Shown: positions 36,687 through 45,153 of the stretch, in pieces
Numbering within the stretch: position 1 is the stretch's first letter
Layout: the number at the start of each line of letters is the position of its first letter
Assembly (NCBI RefSeq): GCF_900168115.1
Contig: NZ_FUZC01000007.1
Coordinates: 186,001 to 250,000 of the forward strand
Direction of reading: 5' to 3'
Length of the DNA stretch: 64,000 bases
From: Salegentibacter salinarum
Lineage (GTDB): Bacteria > Bacteroidota > Bacteroidia > Flavobacteriales > Flavobacteriaceae
Position numbers and translations under genes: made by a program
Notes under the pieces: generated by a model
Seen by the model: the letters and a program-made list of their open reading frames with translations, nothing else
Database searches by the model: none
What the model was told of the DNA's origin: nothing

Positions 36687-37208
36687 ATGAGTAAACGCCA
36701 ATTAAAAAAATACCTTCAGGAATTAGATAAAGAACAGCTGGAAGAGCAAATTGTAGATCTTTACGAACGCTTTAAACCGGTAAAGATTTTTTACGATTTT
36801 GTGTTTAATCCGCGGGAAGAAGAATTAATTCGAAAAGCCAAATTAAAGATCTCTAAAGAGTATTTTCCTGAAACCAGGCGCAAACCAAAAGCCCGTAGAT
36901 CTATTGCGCAAAAGGAAATTAAGCATTTTCAGCAACTTGGGGTAGAACCACATTTAACTGCAGATTTAATGCTTTTTAATATCGAAATTGCCCAAACTTT
37001 TGCTGAGGAAAAAAGCAATTTAAAGGAGGCTTTTTGTAAAAGTATCTTCAAATCTTATGAAGAAGTCGTAAAATTTATTTTGAAGGAAGGCGTACTACCC
37101 GATTTTAAAAATAGAATTCTGAAAATAGCTGCAGAAGCCGAAAATCAAAGCTGGCCAAACGCTTACAGGTTTGAAAAAATTGAAATGCAATTTCAGGAAG
37201 CGCCGTAA
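36687..37208 (+). CDS. DUF6155 family protein
   Basis: The 173-aa soluble, mainly helical protein begins M-S-K-R-Q-L-K-K-Y-L-Q-E-L-D-K and contains V-K-x-F-Y-D-F-V-F-N-P near residue 32, features I associate with DUF6155 of Bacteroidetes. Function unknown. Its ATG directly follows the FUSC stop codon, so the two proteins are translationally coupled and may work together. The promoter of the next gene begins just after its stop. Confidence 0.65.
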   Translation: MSKRQLKKYLQELDKEQLEEQIVDLYERFKPVKIFYDFVFNPREEELIRKAKLKISKEYFPETRRKPKARRSIAQKEIKHFQQLGVEPHLTADLMLFNIEIAQTFAEEKSNLKEAFCKSIFKSYEEVVKFILKEGVLPDFKNRILKIAAEAENQSWPNAYRFEKIEMQFQEAP

Positions 37209-37213
37209 TTGTG

Positions 37214-37221
37214 TACATTTG
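37214..37221 (+). promoter_or_regulatory. -7 element of the T9SS cargo gene
   Basis: TACATTTG matches TAnnTTTG exactly. It lies 5 bp after the DUF6155 stop and would give a leader of about 90 nt before the ATG at 37321. That leader contains a palindrome at 37233-37247. Confidence 0.5.
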
Positions 37222-37232
37222 GGAATATGAAA

Positions 37233-37247
37233 CCAGCATGATGCTGG
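37233..37247. promoter_or_regulatory. 15-bp palindrome in the leader of the T9SS cargo gene
   Basis: CCAGCATGATGCTGG is a perfect inverted repeat with 7-bp arms around one central base. It could be an operator or a leader hairpin. It is not followed by a T run. Confidence 0.45.
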
Positions 37248-37320
37248 AATCTAACAGTAGCATAATACCAGAAATAGATTTAAGCCAGGGATTTTTGCTA
37301 TGGGATTCACCTTATATTTA

Positions 37321-39174
37321 ATGAAAGTTTTCTTTCTTTTTTGTTTTCTTATAATATGCACTTCAGGTTTTGCCCAGTTAGGCTTTTGTGAAGGGAGCAA
37401 GGGAGATCCTATTTTTTACGAAGATTTTGAAACCGTCTCGCAATTACCTACCGGCACTACCAATTATACCTATGTTGACCAAGATCCACATGATGGGGAA
37501 TATACACTTTCCAGTCAAATAGGTGGTGTAATCACTTCCTGGCATTCAAGTTTGCCCAACGGCACCGTTTCCAATCGGGACGCTTTAATTGTAAATGCTT
37601 CTTTTAGTTCAGGCCGATTTTACCGAACAGAGATTAGTGGACTTTGCGAAAATACCACCTATGAATTTTCTGCTTACTTAATCAATATTTACAATCGTTC
37701 AAGCACGGTATGTCCAGATGGTGGAATTCCCATAAATGTACGTTTTGAAATCTGGGATGAGAATGATGAGAACTTATTAAAAGAAGGAAATACTGGGAAT
37801 ATTCCCTCGAAAAGCAGTCCGGAATGGGAGCAATACGCGCTAACTTTTCAAACCGAAGTAGGGCAGGATGCTGTAATTCTAAAAATGTTTAATAATGGTG
37901 ATGGTGGCTGCGGAAACGATCTTGCCATAGACGATATAATTTTTAGATCTTGCGGTGATTTAACTACGGTTACTGCTGAAAATGACGAAAAGAAAATAGA
38001 TGTTTGTGCTGAAGAAACACCTGTAAACCTTAGGCTGGAAGCGACTCCAGATAATACGGTATATAACACGCACGCATACCAGTGGCAGGAAAGTAACAAT
38101 AACCAAACCTGGACAAATATTCCCGGCGAAAATAATGAAATTTATAACACTCCGCCTTTAAATAATTCCCGGTACTACAGGGTGAAAGTGGCTGAAGATC
38201 CTGTGAATTTAAACGCAAATCTTTGCAGTTCTGTTTCAGAAATTTTTACGGTGAATATTTTACAAACTCCCTCGCCACCACATAGTGCGGGTAATATTAG
38301 TATCTGCAGTCATGAAGAAATTCCAACTTTAAATGTTGAAGTTGAAGAAAATGAAGTCGCAAATTGGTATGATGAAAATAGCAATTTACTGGCGCAAAAT
38401 ACCAGTTCTTATCTGCCGGAATCACCCGGAACTTATTATGTTGAAGCGATAAACGAAGGCTTAGAATGTACTCCAAGTGCTAAAACAGCGATTGAATTTA
38501 CTATCAATGAAACCCCTCAGGTTGAAGATGAAGTTTTACAAATTTGTGCTGGTGCCAGCCTGATCCTTGAAGCCGGTTTATCCGCACTTTCGTATGAATG
38601 GTCCACCGGGGAAAATTCTTACCAAATTGAAATAACTTCCGAAGGAAATTACAGCGTAGTTCTTACTACTGCCGAAGGATGTTCTGCAACTAAAAACTTT
38701 GAAATTAACCGGGTAGATATTGCTGAAATTGAAACGGTAACTTCAGATGAAGAAAATATTGTGATTACTTCGGCGAATGAAGGTGATTTTGAATATTCTA
38801 TAGATGGCACCAATTTTCAATCTTCAAACATTTTTACCATGGTTCCCGGCGGAATTTATACGATTTATATGCGTGATCTTTCGTCCTGTAACACCGTAGT
38901 GCAAAAGTTTCCTCATATTGTAATTCCAAAGTTTATAACCCCCAATGGTGATGGTTATAATGATAATTTCAGCATTGACGGCCTCGAATATTTTCCTTCT
39001 TCAGAAATTAGAATTTTTGATCGCTATGGAAAGTTACTAAAAGCCGAAGATGGTAAAACTTTTAACTGGAACGGAACTTTAGATGGGCGCTCCCTTCCGT
39101 CAGATGATTATTGGTATCATATTAAAATTGAAGGTTTTAAAACGCTAAAAGGTTCTTTCAGTTTAAAGCGGTGA
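37321..39174 (+). CDS. Secreted protein with type B T9SS C-terminal domain (gliding-motility-associated CTD)
   Basis: The 617-aa protein starts with a signal peptide (M-K-V-F-F-L-F-C-F-L-I-I-C-T-S-G-F-A-Q). The N-terminal 200 residues look like a carbohydrate-binding-like beta-sandwich (E-D-F-E-T near 30, F-S-A-Y-L-I-N-I-Y-N). Ig-like/PKD-type segments follow, and the last 80 residues form the type B sorting domain with I-P-K-F-I-T-P-N-G-D-G-Y-N-D-N-F and F-D-R-Y-G-K. The protein is exported by Sec and the type IX secretion system to the cell surface. The ATG at 37300 would add seven residues; 37321 gives the standard signal peptide. Confidence 0.9.
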   Translation: MKVFFLFCFLIICTSGFAQLGFCEGSKGDPIFYEDFETVSQLPTGTTNYTYVDQDPHDGEYTLSSQIGGVITSWHSSLPNGTVSNRDALIVNASFSSGRFYRTEISGLCENTTYEFSAYLINIYNRSSTVCPDGGIPINVRFEIWDENDENLLKEGNTGNIPSKSSPEWEQYALTFQTEVGQDAVILKMFNNGDGGCGNDLAIDDIIFRSCGDLTTVTAENDEKKIDVCAEETPVNLRLEATPDNTVYNTHAYQWQESNNNQTWTNIPGENNEIYNTPPLNNSRYYRVKVAEDPVNLNANLCSSVSEIFTVNILQTPSPPHSAGNISICSHEEIPTLNVEVEENEVANWYDENSNLLAQNTSSYLPESPGTYYVEAINEGLECTPSAKTAIEFTINETPQVEDEVLQICAGASLILEAGLSALSYEWSTGENSYQIEITSEGNYSVVLTTAEGCSATKNFEINRVDIAEIETVTSDEENIVITSANEGDFEYSIDGTNFQSSNIFTMVPGGIYTIYMRDLSSCNTVVQKFPHIVIPKFITPNGDGYNDNFSIDGLEYFPSSEIRIFDRYGKLLKAEDGKTFNWNGTLDGRSLPSDDYWYHIKIEGFKTLKGSFSLKR

Positions 39175-40377
39175 GGCTGTTTTAGAAATATTTTTTATTC
39201 GCTGTGAGTTAATGCTAATCAATAGCATTGCTGCAAATAAAACCAGGATAATGGTACTAAAATCAAATCCGCCATCAATCATAAAACCAACTAATAAAGG
39301 GCCTAAAGCGGTACTAATAACCATAAACATAGTAAAAACACTTCGTATGGCTCCCATTTTTTCAGTGCCGTAGATTTCAGCAATTAACGAGGTTTTTACC
39401 GTTCCGGCCATCCCACCGGTAATTCCGGCAGTAATCAAGAATAGAAGTGCTCCAATAATACTATCCATTAAAGCGAAGGGAATTAATCCCAAAGTCATTG
39501 GAACCAGGTAGATCCTAAACAATTTTTTCGCTGTAAATTTATCAACCCAGGTGCCGCCAACCAGGGAAAATATAAACCTGGAAACTGCATAAACAGTGAA
39601 AAATGTAGCATAGAGTTGCGGAGACCAGCCTTTGTTTTCCACAAACACGTATTGATAAAAGAAAATAGCAGTGTTTGTAAAACTCAAAATAAAGCTGGCG
39701 GGCATCATAATCCCAAAACGTTTATCGGCTACTACGCTTTTGTAATCTTTTAAAAGCGACCAGGTAGAAGGTTTTCCTTCGGTAGAAAGTTGTTGGTCAA
39801 AAGCTATTAAATTTGTGAATTTTAGACGAATTAAATAGAGTAGGAGGGCAATACCACTAATAATTGCAGCCATTCTCCAGTCAAAAAAAGCGATTATTGA
39901 AGTGATTATAATAGGAAAAACTGCTTCTCCCATGGAATATCCTAGGGAAGAAATGCTAAGTGCTTTTCCGCGGTTTTTATCAAAATACTTGGAAATTATA
40001 GTCATACTTATATGACTCATTAATCCCTGCCCGCATAATCTAAGTCCGATTAAAGCCAAAAAGAGTATAGCAATATGATAAGAAAGTCCTAGCAGAATAC
40101 TGGAAAGTCCCAGGCTTAGCACGGTAAAAGCGGTTACTTTTTTTACCGGTTTATGGTCTACAGTATGACCAACACTAAGCATTATTACTGAAGCCGCTAC
40201 GGTACAACCGGCATAAATAGCACCAAATGTACCTTCAGTGATAGAGAATGCTTTTACAATTTCTGGAACATATAATGAAATTAGAAAAGTTTGTCCAAAA
40301 CTGGATAGAAATGTAAGAAGCCACCCAAAACTGACTTTCCTATAATTTTCTCGTAAAAAGTAGAAATAATCTTTCAA
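39163..40377 (-). CDS. Major facilitator superfamily transporter
   Basis: The 404-aa protein has 12 membrane helices and an MFS loop motif G-H-T-V-D-H-K-P-V-K-K between TM2 and TM3. It resembles the oxalate/formate-antiporter-like or NarK-type group, but substrate is unknown. It starts at a TTG (40377), the only start before the first helix. The gene overlaps the convergent T9SS cargo gene by 12 bp at their 3' ends, and no terminator is seen between them. Upstream box at 40407-40414. Confidence 0.88.
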   Translation of the reverse strand: MKDYFYFLRENYRKVSFGWLLTFLSSFGQTFLISLYVPEIVKAFSITEGTFGAIYAGCTVAASVIMLSVGHTVDHKPVKKVTAFTVLSLGLSSILLGLSYHIAILFLALIGLRLCGQGLMSHISMTIISKYFDKNRGKALSISSLGYSMGEAVFPIIITSIIAFFDWRMAAIISGIALLLYLIRLKFTNLIAFDQQLSTEGKPSTWSLLKDYKSVVADKRFGIMMPASFILSFTNTAIFFYQYVFVENKGWSPQLYATFFTVYAVSRFIFSLVGGTWVDKFTAKKLFRIYLVPMTLGLIPFALMDSIIGALLFLITAGITGGMAGTVKTSLIAEIYGTEKMGAIRSVFTMFMVISTALGPLLVGFMIDGGFDFSTIILVLFAAMLLISINSQRIKNISKTASPL

Positions 40378-40406
40378 ACTGTTTTTTTTTCAATTTTTGA
40401 AAGTTG

Positions 40407-40414
40407 CAAAGGTA
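40407..40414 (-). promoter_or_regulatory. -7 element of the MFS gene
   Basis: On the minus strand this reads TACCTTTG, an exact -7 match, 29 bp before the TTG start. The nearest upstream TTG is only 14 bp away, so -33 support is weak. Confidence 0.45.
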
Positions 40415-40470
40415 AGGCTACGAGGGAACAATAGATAAAAGTATGTGTTTTAATTCCTTTAAATATAAAA

Positions 40471-40489
40471 GCCACCCTTTTGAGGTGGC
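40471..40489 (-). terminator. Terminator of the 34-aa Lys-rich ORF
   Basis: The arms GCCACC/GGTGGC around a 7-nt loop are followed on the minus strand by TTTTATATTT. It lies about 30 bp past the TAA of the small ORF and nothing else on that strand needs it. Confidence 0.7.
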
Positions 40490-40520
40490 CTGATTCTTTT
40501 TTCTAATAAATTAAACCTAA

Positions 40521-40625
40521 TTATTTTTTAGGTTTTTCTTCTCTGGCGGGTTGCTTTTTTGATGCCTGTGGTTTTTTAGGCTCCTTCTTTGCATCGTCCT
40601 TTTTGTGATTTCCTTGCTGTGCCAT
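40521..40625 (-). CDS. 34-aa Lys/Pro-rich small protein
   Basis: The frame from ATG (40625) to TAA (40521) encodes a highly charged peptide starting M-A-Q-Q-G-N-H-K-K-D-D-A-K-K and ending K-P-K-K, with alternating K-K-x-P and K-K-Q-P segments. There are no hydrophobic residues, so it is probably disordered and may bind nucleic acid. It is followed by a private terminator, which supports expression. I do not recognise the family, though short basic 'K-K-P' peptides are often seen in Flavobacteria. Confidence 0.6.
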   Translation of the reverse strand: MAQQGNHKKDDAKKEPKKPQASKKQPAREEKPKK

Positions 40626-40790
40626 TTTATTTATATTTATTGATTAATAGAATAAAGATATGCTTATAATAAACTGGTTAGTAGATAATTATGAAAATAT
40701 TAACTAGAAGAATATTTAATACCCCGGAAATTAAATAGGTGTATTGAAAGCATTTATGGCAATTTGAATGCAATTTGACTGGCTATTGTT

Positions 40791-40798
40791 TACATTTG
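40791..40798 (+). promoter_or_regulatory. -7 element of the cysE-cysM operon
   Basis: TACATTTG matches TAnnTTTG; TTG at 40764-40766 is 24 bp upstream, one base over the usual range. The leader would be about 35 nt. Confidence 0.55.
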
Positions 40799-40837
40799 AA
40801 AAAATCAAAGATTATCATTCTAAAATTATAGTTTTAA

Positions 40838-41626
40838 ATGAGCCAGAATGAGGTTATAAAGCAGATAAAAGCACAAAAGAAACTACCGAATTTAAAATTC
40901 AGTATAAAAGAGAAAACAGAGGCTTTTACAAATAACCTCTTTTACACGTTGTTTGATGAAGAAACACCGGTAGAAGAGAATATTATAAAACTGGGTAAAG
41001 ATTTTGAAGAACTGGCAGATCTTGTTTGCTGGGAACCGAAAACTCCCTGCCGGGATATTTGGCAGGAATATTTAGATAGATTACCGGGAATTCTTGAGAA
41101 ACTCAATAAAGATGCAAGGGCTATTTCAGAGAACGATCCTGCTGCAAACTCGCTGGAAGAGGTAATTCTTTCTTATCCCGGTTTTTTCGCCATTGCAATT
41201 TATCGTTTTAGCCACGAGTTCTATAAATTCGGACTTCCTTTGGTTCCACGTTTAATGACGGAGTGTGCCCACGGACTTACGGGAACCGATATTAATCCCG
41301 GGGCGCAAATAGGAACTCCATTTTTTATAGACCATGCTACTGGTGTGGTGATTGGGGAAACTGCAGTAATTGAAGATAATGTAAAGATTTACCAGGGAGT
41401 TACCCTCGGCGCCCTTTTTGTAGATCGTAACCTGAAGGATGTAAAAAGGCATCCTACCATAGAAAAAAATGTGACTATTTACGCAAATGCCACTATTCTT
41501 GGGGGTGAGACAGTAATAGGAGCCAATAGTATAATTGGAGGAAATGTTTGGTTAACCGCATCGGTACCTAAAGATTCTATGGTTTCCCATACGCCTCAAA
41601 TCAATATTAAAAAGACGAGTAAATAA
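40838..41626 (+). CDS. cysE: Serine O-acetyltransferase
   Basis: The 262-aa protein has an N-terminal helical domain and a C-terminal left-handed beta-helix of hexapeptide repeats, including [29 protein letters not shown] and Y-Q-G-V-T-L-G. These are the CysE/EpsC catalytic and acetyl-CoA-binding segments. It makes O-acetylserine from serine and acetyl-CoA. Its stop overlaps the cysM start (TAATG), so the two steps of cysteine synthesis are coupled and the proteins may form a cysteine synthase complex. Confidence 0.95.
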   Translation: MSQNEVIKQIKAQKKLPNLKFSIKEKTEAFTNNLFYTLFDEETPVEENIIKLGKDFEELADLVCWEPKTPCRDIWQEYLDRLPGILEKLNKDARAISENDPAANSLEEVILSYPGFFAIAIYRFSHEFYKFGLPLVPRLMTECAHGLTGTDINPGAQIGTPFFIDHATGVVIGETAVIEDNVKIYQGVTLGALFVDRNLKDVKRHPTIEKNVTIYANATILGGETVIGANSIIGGNVWLTASVPKDSMVSHTPQINIKKTSK

Positions 41627-42510
41627 TGAACGATTCTATATTAGATCTAATAGGAAATACGCCTCTGGTAAAAGCGCAAACCTTGGTTAAAAACCCAAAG
41701 GTTATGCTTTATTTTAAGCTAGAAGGTCAAAATCCCGGAGGTAGTGTAAAAGACCGGGCTGCTTATAATATGATTAAAAGCGCATTGGACCGGGGAGATA
41801 TTACTAAGGAAACAAAGCTTATTGAAGCAACCAGCGGAAATACTGGAATTGCCCTGGCAATGATTGCCGGAATATTTAAACTGGATATAGAACTGGTTAT
41901 GCCTGAAAACTCTACTATTGAAAGGGTACAAACTATGCGCGCCTACGGGGCTAAAGTTACCCTTACCGATGCAGATGTTGGGATTGAAGGAGCACGTGAT
42001 CATGCGGAAGAAAAAATGGCCGGGGGCGATTATTTTATGATTAACCAGTTTAGTAATAACGATAACTGGCAGGCACATTATAATACTACGGGACCGGAAA
42101 TATGGAACGATACCAAACATAAAATCACCCACTTTGTTTCTTCAATGGGAACTACTGGAACTATTATGGGAACCTCTGCCTATTTAAAAGAAAAAAATAA
42201 AGACATACAAATTGTGGGAGTTCAACCTACCGATGATTCCCGTATCCCCGGAATTAGAAAATGGCCTGAAGCTTATTTACCTAAGATCTTTAAGCCTGAG
42301 AGAGTAGATCGCATTTTGGAAGTAAGTGAGGATGAAGCCGTGGCAATGACTAAAAAACTCGCCGTAGAAGAAGGAGTTTTTGGCGGAATGAGCAGTGGCG
42401 GTGCTGCAGCTGCAGCTGTAAGATTATGTAATGAGCTGGAAGAGGGGATTGTGGTAAGTATAGTTTGCGATCGCGGAGATAGGTATTTGTCTTCCAATAT
42501 TTTCGATTAA
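41626..42510 (+). CDS. cysM: Cysteine synthase B (O-acetylserine sulfhydrylase)
   Basis: The 294-aa PLP enzyme has the lysine motif P-G-G-S-V-K-D-R-A-A near residue 36, the phosphate/Asn loop E-A-T-S-G-N-T-G-I-A near 67 and S-S-G-G-A near 266. Its short length and missing loop insert match CysM rather than CysK. It condenses O-acetylserine with sulfide or thiosulfate to give cysteine or S-sulfocysteine. Translationally coupled with cysE. It ends without an insert relative to E. coli CysM (303 aa). Confidence 0.93.
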   Translation: MNDSILDLIGNTPLVKAQTLVKNPKVMLYFKLEGQNPGGSVKDRAAYNMIKSALDRGDITKETKLIEATSGNTGIALAMIAGIFKLDIELVMPENSTIERVQTMRAYGAKVTLTDADVGIEGARDHAEEKMAGGDYFMINQFSNNDNWQAHYNTTGPEIWNDTKHKITHFVSSMGTTGTIMGTSAYLKEKNKDIQIVGVQPTDDSRIPGIRKWPEAYLPKIFKPERVDRILEVSEDEAVAMTKKLAVEEGVFGGMSSGGAAAAAVRLCNELEEGIVVSIVCDRGDRYLSSNIFD

Positions 42511-42650
42511 AAAAATACTCCGGAAATGGTTTCAGCACATTCGGAGCTCTTGCTTTGGCATCAGCTGCGCCTAATGCAGTTCTTATATTTTTATATAGAA
42601 TTAATGGTAACTCATTATCTTTCCTTTTTAATTCCTAATCAAAGGTTTTA

Positions 42651-42735
42651 CTCAATAATCGGGAGCTTCTCTCGAAAATTAAACAATGGTTCTCAATGAA
42701 TATCCCATGAGCTTATTCCGAGGTCGTTTACTTAT
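42651..42735. repeat. Degenerate intergenic repeat with TCGAAAATTAAA core (copy B)
   Basis: GGGAGCTTCTCTCGAAAATT continues into AAACAATGGTTC and TCAATGAATAT. This matches copy A at 27001-27040 over about 35 bp with few changes. It is noncoding. Confidence 0.6.
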
Positions 42736-42839
42736 TAAATTCTGCAGAAATCAGTAAAAATGAACCTTATTTCCACGCAGGTGTAGATTCCCTATTTGTA
42801 TTTCTGTCCTAAAAATTTCTTTAAACCTAAGAAATCAGC

Positions 42840-42847
42840 TATTTTTG
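42840..42847 (+). promoter_or_regulatory. -7 element of the helicase gene
   Basis: TATTTTTG matches TAnnTTTG and lies 26 bp before the ATG at 42874. No TTG at the -33 distance. Confidence 0.45.
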
Positions 42848-42873
42848 CAAACTTGCAGATCTGAAAAAAAATT

Positions 42874-44388
42874 ATGGCGGTGGAAACCTTTGGAATAGAA
42901 GACAAAAAAGTTGACAAGGAACTTTATGACTATCAACAAAAAGATATTGATAAAATCTTTAATGTGATAGATAAGCATCCTGAACATTATAACCTGCTTT
43001 ACCAGTTGCCTACCGGTGGAGGTAAAACGGTTATCTTTTCGCAAATGGTGCGTGAGTATATTCAACGTACTCAAAAAAAGGTCCTTATTCTAACCCATAG
43101 AATAGAATTATGTAAACAAACCTCTAATATGTTAGACGGGTTTGGAGTGCGTAATAAAATTATAAATTCCAAGGTTAAAGAATTACCAGATCAGGAAGAC
43201 TATATGTGTTTTGTGGCGATGGTAGAAACTTTAAATAACCGCCTTCACGATGAAAAGCTAGAAATTAAAGATATTGGTCTTGTAATTATAGATGAGGCGC
43301 ATTATAATTCTTTCCGGAAATTATTCAAATTCTTTGAAAAGTGTTTTATTCTTGGAGTAACGGCCACGCCGCTAAGCTCTAACATAAAACTACCTATGAA
43401 GGATAACTACCGCGAACTTATCGTTGGAGATTCCATAGGTTCGCTTATTGAAAAAGGCTTTTTAGCACGTGCCAATACTTTTAGTTATAATGTAGGCCTT
43501 ACCAGTTTAAAGGTGGGAATGAATGGAGATTATACCGTAAAATCTTCTGAAGAATTATATTCTAATATTTCCATGCAGGAAAAATTGCTTACAGCGTATT
43601 ACGAACGCTCCAAAGGAAAGAAAACCCTGATTTTTAATAACGGTATCAATACTTCAATTGAAGTATATGAAACCTTTAGAAATGCCGGTTTACCTATTCG
43701 GCATTTAGATAATACCACGAGTAAACAGGATAGAAAGGATATTTTAAAATGGTTTAAGCACACGCCTGATGCCATTGTAACTTCAGTAAGTATTCTTACC
43801 ACCGGTTTTGATGAACCTACGGTAGAAACCATTGTATTGAACAGGGCTACAAAATCCCTGACACTTTATTTTCAAATGATTGGCCGTGGCTCCAGGGTTT
43901 TACCGGGAAAATCTGAATTCAATGTGATAGATTTAGGTAATAACCTGGCTCGTTTTGGCGAGTGGAGTTCTCCGGTAGACTGGAAACAAATCTTTAGGGC
44001 TCCAGATTTCTATTTTGAAAACCTATTAAGTGATGAAGAAATTGAGCGTGAGTTTAAATACGTAATGCCTCCCGAAATAAGGGAACAATTTTCTAATACC
44101 GAAGATGTAGATTTTGATGTTGAAGAAGCATACGATATAGTGATTAAAAAAGGACTAAAATCTAAAGCGGTTTTAGAATGGTCTATGGAACAACATGTAA
44201 AAATGTGCGTAGAAAATTCTGAAGATGTTTTTGATGCGAGAATCCTTGCAAAAGAGCTTAAAGATGATATTAGTTCCCGCATTAAGCAATATTCCTATTG
44301 TATAAGTAAGAGTACTAAAAACTACCGTGACTGGCTGGAAGAAGATTACTCCCGAAAATTGAGAATGTCAATTAATAAAGAATTTTAA
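42874..44388 (+). CDS. DEAD/DEAH-box helicase family protein (SF2, type III restriction-like)
   Basis: The 504-aa SF2 protein has Walker A P-T-G-G-G-K-T near residue 49, motif II D-E-A-H near 140, motif III G-V-T-A-T-P near 163, and motif VI Q-M-I-G-R-G-S-R near 338. It resembles the ResIII/Rad25-like group (stand-alone), which unwinds or translocates on nucleic acid. There is no methylase or nuclease gene next to it, so a restriction system is not supported. A C-terminal region of about 130 residues is family-specific. It ends with a strong terminator at 44475. Confidence 0.88.
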   Translation: MAVETFGIEDKKVDKELYDYQQKDIDKIFNVIDKHPEHYNLLYQLPTGGGKTVIFSQMVREYIQRTQKKVLILTHRIELCKQTSNMLDGFGVRNKIINSKVKELPDQEDYMCFVAMVETLNNRLHDEKLEIKDIGLVIIDEAHYNSFRKLFKFFEKCFILGVTATPLSSNIKLPMKDNYRELIVGDSIGSLIEKGFLARANTFSYNVGLTSLKVGMNGDYTVKSSEELYSNISMQEKLLTAYYERSKGKKTLIFNNGINTSIEVYETFRNAGLPIRHLDNTTSKQDRKDILKWFKHTPDAIVTSVSILTTGFDEPTVETIVLNRATKSLTLYFQMIGRGSRVLPGKSEFNVIDLGNNLARFGEWSSPVDWKQIFRAPDFYFENLLSDEEIEREFKYVMPPEIREQFSNTEDVDFDVEEAYDIVIKKGLKSKAVLEWSMEQHVKMCVENSEDVFDARILAKELKDDISSRIKQYSYCISKSTKNYRDWLEEDYSRKLRMSINKEF

Positions 44389-44474
44389 ACAGTTTCTCGA
44401 TTAGCTCAGAACAAGCTGAAATTAAAAACTCAACCCAAAAGATCTCATTTCGATAGTTTTCGAAAAGAGTTTTT

Positions 44475-44517
44475 TTCTGAACCTGCCTTAGGCGTCTGGC
44501 GGGTTCAGAATTTTTTT
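44475..44517 (+). terminator. Terminator of the helicase gene
   Basis: A 13-bp stem (TTCTGAACCTGCC with one wobble against GGCGGGTTCAGAA), a 10-nt loop and a run of seven T residues. Only plus-strand termination is supported. Confidence 0.88.
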
Positions 44518-44530
44518 AAAGACAAATAAA

Positions 44531-45010
44531 CTAATCGGTGTCTGCCGATTTTATATCACGCTCTATAAATTCCCTTTCCCTAACCGAGCCACCAACTACT
44601 ATAGCTGCGCTAATTAACACCAGGTTTTTAATAATATACTGGCCTTCGGTAGTGAGTACAAATGGGAAGTTTTCAAAGCAAACTTCAGGTAAAATAATAA
44701 AGGGTAAAAATGTACCGGGCATTTGTAATACCAATAATGCTATTGCAAGCCTTAACGTACGTTTAGAGAGTAAAAATAATCCTATTAAAACTTCCCAAAT
44801 TCCGAGGAAAGGAATAAAAAAATCAGGATCAAACCAGTAAACCGTAGCAGCAATAAGTTCCTGGGCGGGACTATCCCACACCACTTTTAAAGCACCAAAC
44901 CAAATAAAATTTATTGCCAGGGAAAACCGTAAAATGGGCTTCCCATATTTATACATCCATTGGCCAATTTGGTAATCCAGTTTATTGAATTTGGCAGTAT
45001 TTTCTTTCAT
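44531..45010 (-). CDS. DUF417 / DoxX-like membrane protein (RclC-like)
   Basis: The 159-aa protein has four membrane helices. The first (L-R-F-S-L-A-I-N-F-I-W-F-G-A-L-K-V) and the last part (E-G-Q-Y-I-I-K-N-L-V-L-I) resemble E. coli RclC/YkgB (DUF417), a protein induced by reactive chlorine, and more loosely DoxX. The substrate is unknown. It is divergent from the catalase gene katE, with an inverted repeat at 45033-45056 between them, which hints at a shared oxidative-stress response. Confidence 0.75.
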   Translation of the reverse strand: MKENTAKFNKLDYQIGQWMYKYGKPILRFSLAINFIWFGALKVVWDSPAQELIAATVYWFDPDFFIPFLGIWEVLIGLFLLSKRTLRLAIALLVLQMPGTFLPFIILPEVCFENFPFVLTTEGQYIIKNLVLISAAIVVGGSVREREFIERDIKSADTD

Positions 45011-45032
45011 GTTTATTTCTTGAATTTAAAAA

Positions 45033-45056
45033 TTGAGGAATATTTACTTTCCTCAA
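45033..45056. promoter_or_regulatory. Inverted repeat between DUF417 gene and katE
   Basis: TTGAGGAA (45033-45040) and TTCCTCAA (45049-45056) form a perfect 8-bp inverted repeat with an 8-bp spacer. It lies 23 bp upstream of the DUF417 ATG and 97 bp upstream of katE, a suitable place for a repressor or activator. It has no T tract typical of a terminator. Confidence 0.5.
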
Positions 45057-45153
45057 AAGAACAACAGTAATTATAGGATTTATTTAACAGCGCTAAATTT
45101 TATTACCGCCATTTATTTATGAATTTTAAAGGAACCAATAAAAAATTATAATT

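Larger units (their letters stand above)
42511..42873. other. Intergenic region between cysM and the helicase gene
   Basis: The 363 bp hold a CTCCG/CGGAG hairpin at about 42518-42541 after cysM (no T tract, so a weak terminator candidate), a degenerate repeat (copy B) at 42651-42735, and a TATTTTTG -7 element at 42840-42847 for the helicase gene. A 57-codon open frame at 42526-42699 is not convincing because it runs into the repeat. Confidence 0.6.

Noticed and set aside
42526-42699. 57-codon open frame between cysM and the helicase gene
   Set aside because: It starts in the hairpin after cysM and runs into the dispersed repeat (copy B); the product has no recognisable pattern and no promoter box.
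42874-44388. Restriction or phage-defence system around the SF2 helicase
   Set aside because: No methyltransferase, nuclease, integrase or other defence gene is next to it; its neighbours are cysM and a DUF417 protein.
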